Positions 22,400 through 32,744 of a DNA stretch of 64,000 bases are shown here, in pieces. The DNA comes from Candidula unifasciata (taxonomy: Eukaryota; Mollusca; Gastropoda; Stylommatophora; Geomitridae). Under the pieces are notes generated by a model. It was given only the letters and a program-made list of their open reading frames with translations. It was not told the DNA's origin and made no database searches. Position 1 is the stretch's first letter, and the number at the start of each line of letters is the position of its first letter. The position numbers and the translations under genes are program-made. The DNA is taken from contig CAJHNH020005001.1 of the NCBI GenBank assembly GCA_905116865.2, positions 458,501-522,500 on the forward strand, in the 5' to 3' direction.

Positions 22400-25300
22400 C
22401 CCTAAACTGTTCTGCGCCCGTGTGTCACTGAGGCCCTCACGGTAAGCAAAGAATAGTGACACTGCACCCTACCAGGCATGTCGTGAGAGGCCGCTGCGGG
22501 TAGGGTTGGGCTTGAGGTTGGCTACCTCATCCTGTAAAAACCATAGCCACAAAAACTAACCAACCATGAATAAGTCAAAAAAAAAAAAAAAATAGAATAA
22601 GTAAAATCCAGCTAATCAAGATAAGGGGAGGCTCCTTAAACAGAAGAAGTATGACACGGTGTGGAGAAAGCCGTGAGGAGTCCGGATCGTTGACGTACCT
22701 CCTCTCAGCTAGGAAAACCTCCAGAATTGGCACCTGGAATGTTAGAACTCTATGATATAGGGAGAACAATGAAAGTAACAAAGGAAATGAAACATTATAG
22801 AATTAGTATTTTAGGGTTATGTGAAACTATATGGACTGGGGCAGGGAAAAGTATTCTAAATTCAGGGGAAACTATTTTGTTCTCAGGACACACAGAGGAA
22901 AATTCGCCCCACAGTGAAGGAGTGGCCCTGATGCTATCAAAAGAAGCAGACAGGGCACTAATAGAATGGGAAGCTGAGTCCCAGAATAATAAGAGCATCT
23001 TTTAGAACAGTGAAACAGAAGGTGAACATGTCGGTAATTCAGTGTTACGCACCAACAAATGATAAAGATGCATCTGTTAAGGAAGAATTTTACATGCAGC
23101 TTCAAAATATTATAAATAATGAAAGAAAGGGCAACTTAAAAATTTTGATGGGTGACTTGAATGCTAAGAAAGAATCAGACAACACATGTTATGAAGAAAT
23201 TATGGGAAGACATGGTCTAGGAGTAATAAATGAAAATGGAGAATTGTTCACAAATGTTTGTGCAAGAAACCAGTATGTTGTTTGTGGAAGTATTTTCCCC
23301 CATTAAAGAATACACAAGGCAACATAGAAATCACCAGACCATAAGACAACTAATCAAATTGACCACCTATGTATTAACAAAAAGTTTAGATCATCCCTTT
23401 ACGATGTTAGGGCTTTCAAAGGCGCGATGTATTTAGTGACCATTTCCTGGTGGTAAGTAAAATTAAGTTGAAACTAAAAAGATATATAACATCTTATAAT
23501 CATAGAAGCCAATATAATGTAGGCTTTCTCAGGGATAAAGAAGTTGAGGAACAGTTCTCAGTTACGGTCTCTAATAAGTACCAGGTGTTGCAGCAGTTAG
23601 CTGAAGATATCAGCACAGAAGTCTGCTGGGATCAGATCAAAGGAATCTGGAATTAATCTTGCGTAGAAGTTCTTGGCAAGAAAGAAAAGAAACATAAAGC
23701 ACGGATAACACCAGAAACCATTAAACTGATTGAAGATAGGAAAAGTAAAAAGGCAGACTTAAACAATAGCAAAACTAGAGCTGCTAAAGCTAGAGCTCAG
23801 GAGAAATACACAGAAGCCAACAAGGAAGTTAGGAGGCATATAAGGGCAGATAAAGTGAAATATCTAAATGATATAGCATAAGAAGTGGAGACAGCAGCAG
23901 CAAAAGGAAACCTCAGAGAACTTTACAGTAACGCAAGAAAATTAGTACGTAAATATAGTCAGCCAACTGAATCAATCAAAAATGGTCAAGGAAAGGTACT
24001 TACTAACACTAAAGATCAAATGGACAGATGGGTTGAATATTTTGAGATGCTTCTAAATAGACCAGGCCCAGAGGTTCCCCCAGATATGTAATTGGATATC
24101 AACTGTGAGATACCATCCAAAGAGGAAATTTGAAAAGCTATAAATCTTCTTAAGGAAGGAAAGGCGTCAGGCCCAGATGGTATCCCAGCTGAAGCCATCA
24201 GGACCAACATAAACACGTCAACAGAGTTGCTACATAGATTATTCAGTAAAGTCTGGGAGACCGAAGAAATACCAGCAGACTGGAGAGAAGGATATCTTGT
24301 GAAACTGCCCAAAAAAGGTGATCTACAGGAGTGTGAAAACTATAGAGGAATTATGTTGCTGTCAGTTCCTGGAAAAATATTAAGTAGAATTATTTTGGAA
24401 AGATTAAAAGATGCTATTGATAAAATGCTAAGAGATGAGCAGGCAGGTTTTCGGTCAAACAGATCCTGTACTGATCAGATAGCCACATTACGTATTATAA
24501 TAGAGCAAAGCATTGAACAACTCACAACTTTACATTGGATTTATAGACTATGAAAAAGCCTTTGACAGCATAGATAGGGAATCTCTCTGGAAATTGATGG
24601 GGCACTATGGAATCCCAGAGAAAATTATCAACTTAGTAAAGGCAACACAAAAATACATGAAATTTCGAGTTCTTTATGAGGGAAAGCTAACGGATGCATT
24701 TGAAATAAAAACAGGTGTGCGACAGGGATGTCTTTTGTTGCCTCTCTTATTTTTACTGGCTATAGACTGGACTATGAAAACAGTAACTGCTAACACCAAG
24801 AATGGAATTCAGTGGTCCCCTACAAAACAGCTTGATGATCTGGACTTCGCTGATGATATTGCTCTTCTGTCCCATTCACGGAATCAGATACAAGATAAAT
24901 TAAATATACTTGATGCGAGTGTACAGCAGCTTGGTCTGAAAATCCATAAAGGAAAGACAAAGATAATGAGAATAAATCAGGCAAATAGTAATGTGGTTTC
25001 TCTTAATGGCACCCCACTCCAAGACGTGGAGTCGTACACCTATTTAGGCAGTAATGTAGATAAAGATAGAGGAACTAATAGAGATATTAAAATAAGAATA
25101 CAAAAAAGCAAGAGGGGCTTTCATAACACTAGGGAGTTTGTGGAGGCCAAAAGAAATTAAAAGAAATAATAAACTAAAAATTTTTAATTCTAATGTCAAA
25201 TCAGTACTATTGTATGGGGCTGAAACATGGAGAACAACCAAGACAATTACTAATAAATTACAGACATTCATTAACTGGTGCCTGCGCAGAATAGAGGGAA

Positions 25301-25660
25301 TTAAATGGTATGATAGAATAACTAATGTAGAACTTTGGGAGAGAACTAAACAGGCTCCAGTGGACCAAGAGGTGAGGAAAAGACGCTGGCGTTGGATAGG
25401 ACTGAGAAAACAGGAGAACAGCATAACTAGAATGTCTTTGCATTGGAACTCACAGGGGCATATGAATAAAGGAAGGCCAAAAAACACACGGAGAAGAGAG
25501 CTGGGGAATGAAGTTAGACAGATGGGGAGGACATGGGGAGAGCTCCATGCAATGGCGAAGGATAGAACGACTTGGCGTGAGTTGGTTGAGGGCCTATGCT
25601 CTATTGGGGGATAGAAAGGCAGAAGAAGAGGAAGAAGAAGAGAGAAACTGTTCTGTCTTT
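22400..25660 (+). mobile_element. Near full-length LINE-A (endonuclease + reverse transcriptase), inactive
   Basis: The single most complete transposon here. A 5' leader contains GCATGTCGTGAGAG (22476-22489) and an A run (22577-22592). The apurinic-type endonuclease begins at RIGTWNVRTL (22723) and continues through ILGLCET (catalytic Glu), IQCYAPTND, LMGDLNAK and QIDH. The reverse transcriptase carries GKASGPDGIPAEAI, LPKKGD, YRGI, DEQAGFR, FIDYEKAFDS, TGVRQGC and the catalytic LDFADDIALLS (FADD at 24846-24857). After it come ESYTYLGS, SVLLYGAETW, KRRWRWIG, KGRPKNT and TTWRELVEGLCS. It closes with a GAA/GGAA-rich tail. This layout matches RTE-like 'craniofacial development protein 2-like' ORFs, though clade assignment is inference. 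Breaks: frameshifts near 22750, 22990, 23300, 24515 and 25140, and in-frame stops near 23655, 23880, 24090 and 24132. The RT core residues are intact but the ORF is not. Confidence 0.92.
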
Positions 25661-25854
25661 GAATACAAGCTTGTTAAAGGACAGGAGATCGAGTCTCGCC
25701 TGCTCTAACTTCTGAAGCAGAAGTCCCCAAGCGGGTACCGGACGCCTGGCTTTCTGATTAGATCAACATTTTATATGGAAACTTCTAGATGCTGCTCAGT
25801 GATTGATTTGGGCGTTAGTAGTTAAGTCAGCCGTACATTAGGGCCTTATAAACT

Positions 25855-25975
25855 GGTGAGGGGGGGGGGGGGGGATTGGGGATGGGGGTATTGGGGATGG
25901 GGGGATATTGGGGATGGGGGGTATTGGGGATGGGGGGGGGGGGTACTGGGGATGGGGTGTATATTGGGGATGGGG
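25855..25975. repeat. G-rich minisatellite, G-quadruplex candidate
   Basis: Repeats of GGGGATGGGGGGATATT-type units with many runs of 4-10 G on the plus strand, enough for several G-quadruplexes. Confidence 0.9.
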
Positions 25976-27344
25976 TCCACACAAATTTGTGTTTTTCTTC
26001 ACAAATACAATTTTCATGTAATAAATTTTAAATGCATTGTCTTTTAATATGTTGTAACCCGCCCAACCCCTCCCCCACCCCCTCCGTGTTTATCTTCCAA
26101 GCACACCTTAATTGAACCTTTCTTATGTTATTAGTATTGTTCTGGGAATATATCACAGGTCGTCATTCACTGTAACCTGATGAGAAAGCTGGTGTCGTTT
26201 AAAATGCTAGGGGCGTCAGGGCTAAACTGTTAGCTCGGGGCCTGGTCCAGCCTAAATTCAGCCCTGCTGCTGCTGCTGCTGCTGTTGTACGGAATTACTG
26301 TCTCTATAATCTTTGTTCTGGAAATGGACCAGCCCTAATGTATAGGTCAGGAGCCTGCTTCTGGGCAAATGATGACAACAAATACACATGTAGATAAAGC
26401 AACACACTGGCCACCTTGCAGCACTCGAGCAGCCAGACTCTGGTAGTACTCAATGTGTGTATCCGTCGCCGAATGTTCTTCATCTTCTGTGTGTAGTGTT
26501 TTGTTTTCTGTGCTGATGCCTCAACTGGAAATCTTATGCGGCGTGTTAGTTCTATCTATAGTCCTGGACTATTTATTGTAGATGTTACTACATCTGTCAA
26601 CACCGTCACCTATGTGTTTGCTTTGTGCGTTTGTTATATTTATACATTCAATTATGTTTTTAATGTATACCCTTCAACTGCTGGGGTAACATTTATGAAA
26701 GACCAGAGTCAGGTAACATGTCGATAATTACAGCGATTCCAGAAGATTTATACAGCCACAAATGTCTGGCTTGACTTACCCAGAGTCGCATCGCATCACA
26801 TGTCAAATCCTAGATACCTGGTTCAACCTGCTAAGACGTTATAATGGGGGAAGACAGTAGTTTGCTGGTATCTCGGACTGTTGTTGGCGTGTGAGAAGGA
26901 GAGAGTTCTATCACCCCGCTATGATACGGTACAATCTCCTTTAGCTGCAAAATCTCCCTTCTGTAAGAAGTACATTTCCAGTACTGATATGTACGGACCT
27001 TAATGGGAAACTAACACGAGGATGGATAAAGTTTTTACATTTACAATTTGCCTACATCAAAACGAGACGGTGGTGGCGTTTTGCGAAATAAGGAAATAAT
27101 TTTTTTGGGGGGTATATTTTATTTCCTGTCTAATAAAGGGCAATAAGTGTCCAGGAGAAATAAGTTATTTCCCCTTGGGGTGAAAAATGTCGTCAGACTC
27201 AAAACTGGGATGTTTATGGAGCGATCAGCTTGTCTCATCCCTGGGTCGCTGTAATAAAATCTTGGGAAATAAAACCGGACATGTTTATGTTCTAGAGAAC
27301 ACAAGAGTTCTTCCTATTTGGACATAGAGTAGTGAAATTGGGGG
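25976..27344. other. No feature recognised
   Basis: About 1.4 kb of unassigned sequence with a short (CTG)n run at 26266-26285. No recognised coding domain. Confidence 0.35.
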
Positions 27345-27572
27345 CACTTGTGGCACGCTTGCTGGTGATACAATAGTTTTACATAACCAGTCGGCTAATG
27401 GCTTTACACACCCAGTCGCCTAATGGGTTGACACGAGCAGTCGTCTAATGGGTTTACATAACCAGTCAGATAATCGCTTTACAAAAGCATTCGTCTAATA
27501 GGTTTGACATAACCAGTCGGCGATTAGGTTTACATAAACCAGTCGACTAATAGGTTTGCATAACTAGCAGTG
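27345..27572. repeat. 25-26-bp degenerate minisatellite
   Basis: About 8 copies built on CAGTCGTCTAATGGGTTTAC. Not related by eye to the 25-bp satellites at 13.4-14.5 kb. Confidence 0.85.
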
Positions 27573-27690
27573 ACGTGGGGAAGGCAATGGCAAACTACTG
27601 GACGTAAATTTGCATAGAAAATCCACAAGAGCCAAAAAATACTGGGATTAGTTCTGCAATGTCCTGTAAAGGATACGCAACTAACTAACT
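27573..27690 (+). mobile_element. 5'-truncated SINE type 2
   Basis: Contains 'ggcaatggcaaactactgga', 'cgtaaatttgc' and 'cctgtaaaggatacgcaact', the body and 3' end of the SINEs at 57510-57741 and 40162-40393. The tRNA head is missing. Confidence 0.75.
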
Positions 27691-27799
27691 TACCTATATA
27701 AACAGGGATATTCAAAACATCCTATACAAACAGAGATATTCCAAGAGATAATAGAAACATCATATATAAACAGGGATATTCGAAACATCCTAAATAAAC
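27691..27799. repeat. 28-bp minisatellite, left part
   Basis: Units with TATAAACAGGGATATTCGAA and ACATCC. The array resumes at 28523 after an inserted element. Confidence 0.9.
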
Positions 27800-28522
27800 T
27801 AAAGCTGTACCGAATAGGGATTTTCACTATTTGACCGAATACGAATAGCGGCAACAACTATTCGGCCGAGTACGAATACAAATAGTGTATCATCATCATC
27901 ATGTGCTTTGCCAACTGGCCTTGCCACAATTTGCGATCGCCTGCAGCATATATTAGTTTGTGTGCTGACACACCTCCATGCCATGCAACAATACTGTCAA
28001 GAATCTTCTCTCGTTGTCTTCCTCTATCTCTCCCTCCACAGATCTTTACACTGGTCACCACATGTTCCATTTTCCCCCTTCTCATGACACGGCCGAAAAA
28101 TGATGACTGTCTTCTTCTGATGTCTGTGATAAGCTGTCATCGGGCTCCTTCAAAAACTCGTTTTTTTGTTTTTTTTTTCCAATGTATTTTAAGTATTGTT
28201 CTATAAAACCGCATCACTGAGGCCTCAAGAAATTGTTTGGCCTGAATACCGATTGTCCAGGACTCACAGCCATATGTTAAAATTGGATGCTGTACCAGGC
28301 AACCGGGTCGCAGTTGCCCCAGCTACGACAGACTTAGGCAACAGCAACTATTGTGTTAATAAGGAGTTATTTCAGTCTATAGCAGTGTATGCAGAAACGG
28401 GTGTGAGGTAACCACTATTCGTATTTGGCCCGACCGCAAGTATTCGGCCGAATACCGAATAGTTATAAGGTCCACTATTCGGCCCCGAAGCGAAAACGAA
28501 GCAAATATTCGGTACAGCCCTA
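27800..28522. mobile_element. hAT-like non-autonomous DNA transposon, nested
   Basis: Ends are inverted repeats: TAAAGCTGTACCGAATA at the left and the complement of TAGGGCTGTACCGAATA at the right (15 of 17 match). Flanking 8-mers AAATAAAC (27792-27799) and ATAAAAAC (28523-28530) fit an old 8-bp duplication of one minisatellite unit. Subterminal regions are full of TATTCGG/CCGAATA words in both directions. No transposase is visible. A LINE fragment occupies 27885-28278. hAT assignment rests on the 8-bp duplication and end style. Confidence 0.75.
27885..28278 (-). mobile_element. LINE-D 3' fragment inside the hAT-like element
   Basis: Minus frames read LTYGCESWTI, QFLEAS, FYRTILKIHW, FGRVMRRGKMEHV, GRQREKILDSIVAW, GQLAKHMMMM. 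It ends in (ATG)n. The same family as 1-215, 35150-35450 and 39780-40150. Truncated at its 5' end and frameshifted. Confidence 0.8.
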
Positions 28523-28760
28523 ATAAAAACAGGGTTATTGGAAACATCCCATATAAACAGGATTATTGGAAACATCCTTTATAAACAGGGTTATAGGAAA
28601 CATCCTTAATAAACAGGGATATTCGAAACATCCTATATAAACAGGGTTATTCGAAACATTCTATATAAACAGGGTTATTCGAAGCACCCTAAATAAACAG
28701 GGATAATTGAAACATCATATATAAACAGGGTTATTCGAAACATCCCATTTGAACAAACCA
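28523..28760. repeat. 28-bp minisatellite, right part
   Basis: About 8 further copies of the unit seen at 27691-27799, with GGGTTATT replacing GGGATATT in most. Confidence 0.92.
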
Positions 28761-29639
28761 GACGACTGTGTCAGACACTGAACCCAGATCTTTAAAAGGC
28801 AAGGTAGACAAGCCAACAAGCTTCCATGGCACCTACTTCCTGCCCCCTCGTAACGCCACTACGCCTCTGACGTCCCGCCCCGCTCCATACCAAACACTCC
28901 CGACTAGTGTGCAGCAGCCACTCAGATACAAAATACAGCATGATGGGGAAGGTGGCTAAACACAAACCACCAGCGTTTGCTTCAAGTGAAATGAATTGTG
29001 TGAACATCTACTTTTAGAAAGATTTGTACACGTGTTTAGAGGGGATATATTTGTTCCTTGCAAAATTAGGCGGGCGAAAAATTTAGAGGGGGGGGGGGGT
29101 GAAAAAAAAAGTGGGGAGGGTGAAAAAAAAGTGGGGGGGGGGGGGGGGGGGGGAGCTATGCAATCCCTTATCCCCTCATTCCTGCCACCCCTCCAAAAAA
29201 GTGGAGGGAGATAAGCTTAATGTAACAGCTCCTATGACTGTGCAAACGCCTATCCTTGTCACGACAGACACCTTCTTTCACTCTCCTTTCTGTTTGTTTG
29301 TCTTTCTGGTCGTTACATTTTGCAGGTTCTTTCCCTCTTCTATTGTTTTAAAAAAAGTATGATGACTAACTGTCAGTTGTTTACGTTATTTCGTATCTCC
29401 GCCCCTTTCAAAACATCTTAGATGACTTACTGTGAATGTCCAAGACACTGAAAGCTCGCTTCTGTACAGCCATATCTCCGAGTTCTCAGTTTAATTAACA
29501 GTCTTGCTCTGACAGTGGATGTCAACACTGGTTTCATGTAACGGCCACAGGGGTTTATTGCGTAATATTAAAATGTATTTTTTAAATCTATTTCTGCTCG
29601 CGGTGTTATGTTCTTTTAATAAACACATAAAAGTACATA
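28761..29639. other. No confident feature
   Basis: Unassigned. Contains G runs at 29087-29099 and 29133-29153 joined by short A runs. Confidence 0.35.
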
Positions 29640-29712
29640 TACACACACGCACCTACCCATCCACTCATGCACACACACACGCGCGCGCGCGCACGCACAC
29701 AACCGCACACAA
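29640..29712. repeat. CA/CG dinucleotide tract
   Basis: CA repeats around a GCGCGCGCGC core, an alternating purine-pyrimidine stretch compatible with Z-DNA. Confidence 0.9.
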
Positions 29713-30639
29713 ACGGAATGGAGAAATGACAATGTGCAAATTAACAGTACTACATAATTTTCTTTACATATGCATGGTTAGAGTTGAAAGTTCATCTTCG
29801 AATGCAGACAGTTATAATAGGCACACTGACTTGTAACAGCACACTCTCCTCAGACTAAAAGCTACTAAAAGAAGAATGACAGAGAAGATGTTCGCAATAA
29901 AATATACAATCTATCTCTTGACGTACCTTAGCCTACCTTGCCTGTCACAATATAAGACACCATCATTAATTGTAGGTAATTAGCAATTACAGATTTCACA
30001 AGTTAACAGGGAACAATATGATTCTGATCGATGCTAGCGTCCTTTTACCTGCCACAAGTACCCACCGATTTCTCTCTCCGTATATATATGTACAGGCTAA
30101 TGATACAAATGCTTGCATCTATGGAATAATCCAAATAAATGATGTAATCCTATCAAACACAAATGCTCTGATAATTATCCCAAGTTGTTCCACTCACTTC
30201 CTCCCAGTTTTCTGATCAAGAAATGTTCGAGTCCCGTTACTGCATCCATCCATCCAGGGGTAACCGACAACACTGCCAACGTTGTTTGGTTAAGTGAGTC
30301 TATCCGATGGGTGCATTTATTTGTGTCGTGCTTTAGCACAGATGACGCAAGAGGTTCAGTGGATGGGCGATTTTGTCGCTGTCCAGCGGTTAAGTGTATG
30401 TTCGTGGATAAGTGGGCAAATTGTTATGTTTATCTTCGCTAACGGACTGTTTCTGCTTACTGCTGTCAGTACATGACAAAATGGTCACAGGGTTTGACTC
30501 TCATTCGACAACTCTCGACTCTCCAACCGTCAGTCAGGGGATTCGAAATACTTTTTTTTTTTTGTCAGCATAAGAATAACATCCTAATCTGCACAGTTTG
30601 TGACTACAAGACTAGACATGCGGACTCAAATCATCTTCT
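29713..30639. other. No feature recognised
   Basis: Unassigned sequence. Short open frames only. Confidence 0.35.
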
Positions 30640-30722
30640 TCTTCGTCTTTATCGTCTTCTTCTTCTTCGTCTACGTCTTTTCTTTTCTTCCTCTCTTCTT
30701 TTCTTCTTCTTCTTCTTCTTCT

Positions 30723-30761
<39 letters not shown>

Positions 30762-30911
30762 TCATCCTCTCTTCTTCTTCTTCTTCTTCTTCTTCTTCTT
30801 CTTCTTCTTCTTCTTCTTCTTCTTCTTCTTCTTCTTCTTCTTCTTCTTCTTCTTTTTCTTCTTCTTCTTTTTCTACCTTTTCTTCTTTTATTATCTTCTC
30901 ACTTATAACAA
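30640..30911. repeat. (TTC)n tract, expanded LINE-B tail
   Basis: About 220 bp of TTC with TTCCTC interruptions. It directly abuts the 3' end of the minus-strand LINE at 30912-31432, so in element orientation it is a (GAA)n tail. Confidence 0.95.
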
Positions 30912-31432
30912 GTTGTAGCTTAGTGCCTTGGTTTTCTGTACGTGTCTTGCACTTCTCTGGCGGCTTGGGTACAGATTTCAGCTTCACCATTTTTCCATCT
31001 CTTTCCTGGTCTTCCCCTCGCCTTTCTAACTGATGTTTCATAAGCATATTTGATTTGGAAGGGCTGAATTCTCACTAGATGAGCGAACCATTTCATTCTG
31101 TGTTTGTTATTATAATTCAAACACGGTCTTATTCAAGCTTTCTCACTAATGCTGTTATTCACAAACATGTCCCATTTTGCGTAGTTATTGACTTTACAGA
31201 GACAGCGCATGCCACATGATGTTATTTTCTGTTCCGTCCATGTTTAGCACTGATAGCATCAAGTAGGCATGAAGATACTATTAATCATTTGCCGTTTTTC
31301 TGGAAGGAATACAATTTGGGTGTAAGCAGTGGAGCTAACAGGTAGATGACATCTTTTACCTTCTGTACTCTGGCTGCTATCTCTCTGTCGAGTCTGTCAT
31401 CTTCTGTAAACAGGCTCCACGGATATTTCTAT
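30912..31432 (-). mobile_element. LINE-B 3' fragment
   Basis: Minus frames read REIAARVQKVKD, then SIFMPT, MRCLC, RMKWFAHLVRI, ARGRPGKRWKN. It is a decayed relative of the LINE at 1838-2915 and ends in the same type of (GAA)n tail. Several stops and frameshifts. Confidence 0.8.
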
Positions 31433-31460
31433 TCTGTTACTTAAATCATCAGCTACAAAA

Positions 31461-32045
31461 TAGCTGCCCTACTTTACACTCGCATCGCCAGCCCCAAAGA
31501 GTGGCTGGTATAAAGTTCATCAAACTATCAGTTGTTCACTAATTGGTCTGTACTTTACACGCGCGTCGCCTGCCCCAAAGAGTGGCTGGTAAAAGTTCAA
31601 ACTATCAGTTGTTTACTGTTTGGTCTGTACTTTACACCCGCGTCGCCTGCCCCAAAGTGTGGCTGGTAAAAGTTCATCAAACTATCAGTTGTTTACTGTT
31701 TGGTCTGTACTTTACACCCGCGTCGCCTGCCCCAAAGAGTGGCTGGTAAAAGTTCATCAAACTATCAGTTGTTCACTAATTGGTCTGTACTTTACACGCG
31801 CGTCGCCTGCCCCAAAGAGTGGCTGGTAAAAGTTCAAACTATCAGTTGTTCACTATTTGGTCTGTACTTTACACTCGCGTCGCAAGACCCAAGATGTAGC
31901 TGGTATAAAGTCCATCAAACTATCAGTCGTTTACTATTTGGTCTGTACTTTACACCCGCGTCGCAAGCCCCAAAGAGTGGCTGGTATAAAGTTCATCAAA
32001 CTATCAGTTGTTTACTATTTGGTCTGTACTTTACACCCGCCGTAG
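31461..32045. repeat. About 80-bp satellite, 7 copies
   Basis: Unit contains TTTGGTCTGTACTTTACAC, CCCCAAAGAGTGGCTGGTA and AACTATCAGTTGTT. Length variants (77, 80, 82 bp) come from small indels, such as presence or absence of CATC. Confidence 0.96.
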
Positions 32046-32484
32046 CGATTAAATAATCAGGCAATCATTTGTTCATTTTTCTGCTTGCACTGAAAGCTTC
32101 TTAACATTTTCTGTATAATTAATTTACATTTCATCACACTTAGGTTTATATAAAGCCTTTCTTATCTTTTTTAGCGATTTGTTTAGATATAATTTAACAA
32201 ATCTGTAAATAAAACTGCATGAAATCTCGGTTTACCAGCATGTATTCAAATGCAGAGGCAAGCCAAAATGAAGCCATAAACATGTAATTCACAGAACGCG
32301 GTTAGACAAGAGATTTTCTGCTGCGTGTGCAGTTTTCTTTAACATAAAATATAATCTTGTCTCTTGTCAGAAGACATTAAATTACCCCAAACAGTGTAGA
32401 TATTGACAAGGGTATTGATAAGACAGGGTACTTTAATTCTGCTCCACCCCAAACAAAGGAAAACCGGAAGATCCCATAAAAGTG
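32046..32484. other. No feature recognised
   Basis: AT-rich, unassigned. Confidence 0.35.
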
Positions 32485-32661
32485 CAATATTATAGGGGTG
32501 TTAGAGTTGCGACTAGGATTAGCAATATGGTTGGGGTTTCTGGAGTGGTCAGCGGTGAAAAAGATCAGTTTCATTTTTGTGCTATGGCAGGCAGCGGTTC
32601 TCTTTCTACTGTCCCATGAAATCATAGTTTCAGTTTTCATGTAAACACCCCTATAATATTG
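32485..32661. mobile_element. Small inverted-repeat element (MITE candidate)
   Basis: Perfect 18-bp inverted ends: CAATATTATAGGGGTGTT at 32485-32502 and its complement at 32644-32661. The whole is 177 bp with no coding capacity. No clear target duplication outside the ends. An AATATT or TATA duplication could be hidden in the palindromic part. Confidence 0.6.
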
Positions 32662-32744
32662 AACTTTCATAGAAACTCACATTTTTTCTTTGTTTGGGAT
32701 GAATTATTAAAGGTGAAGTACCCAAGACAGTTATAGATAGACTA

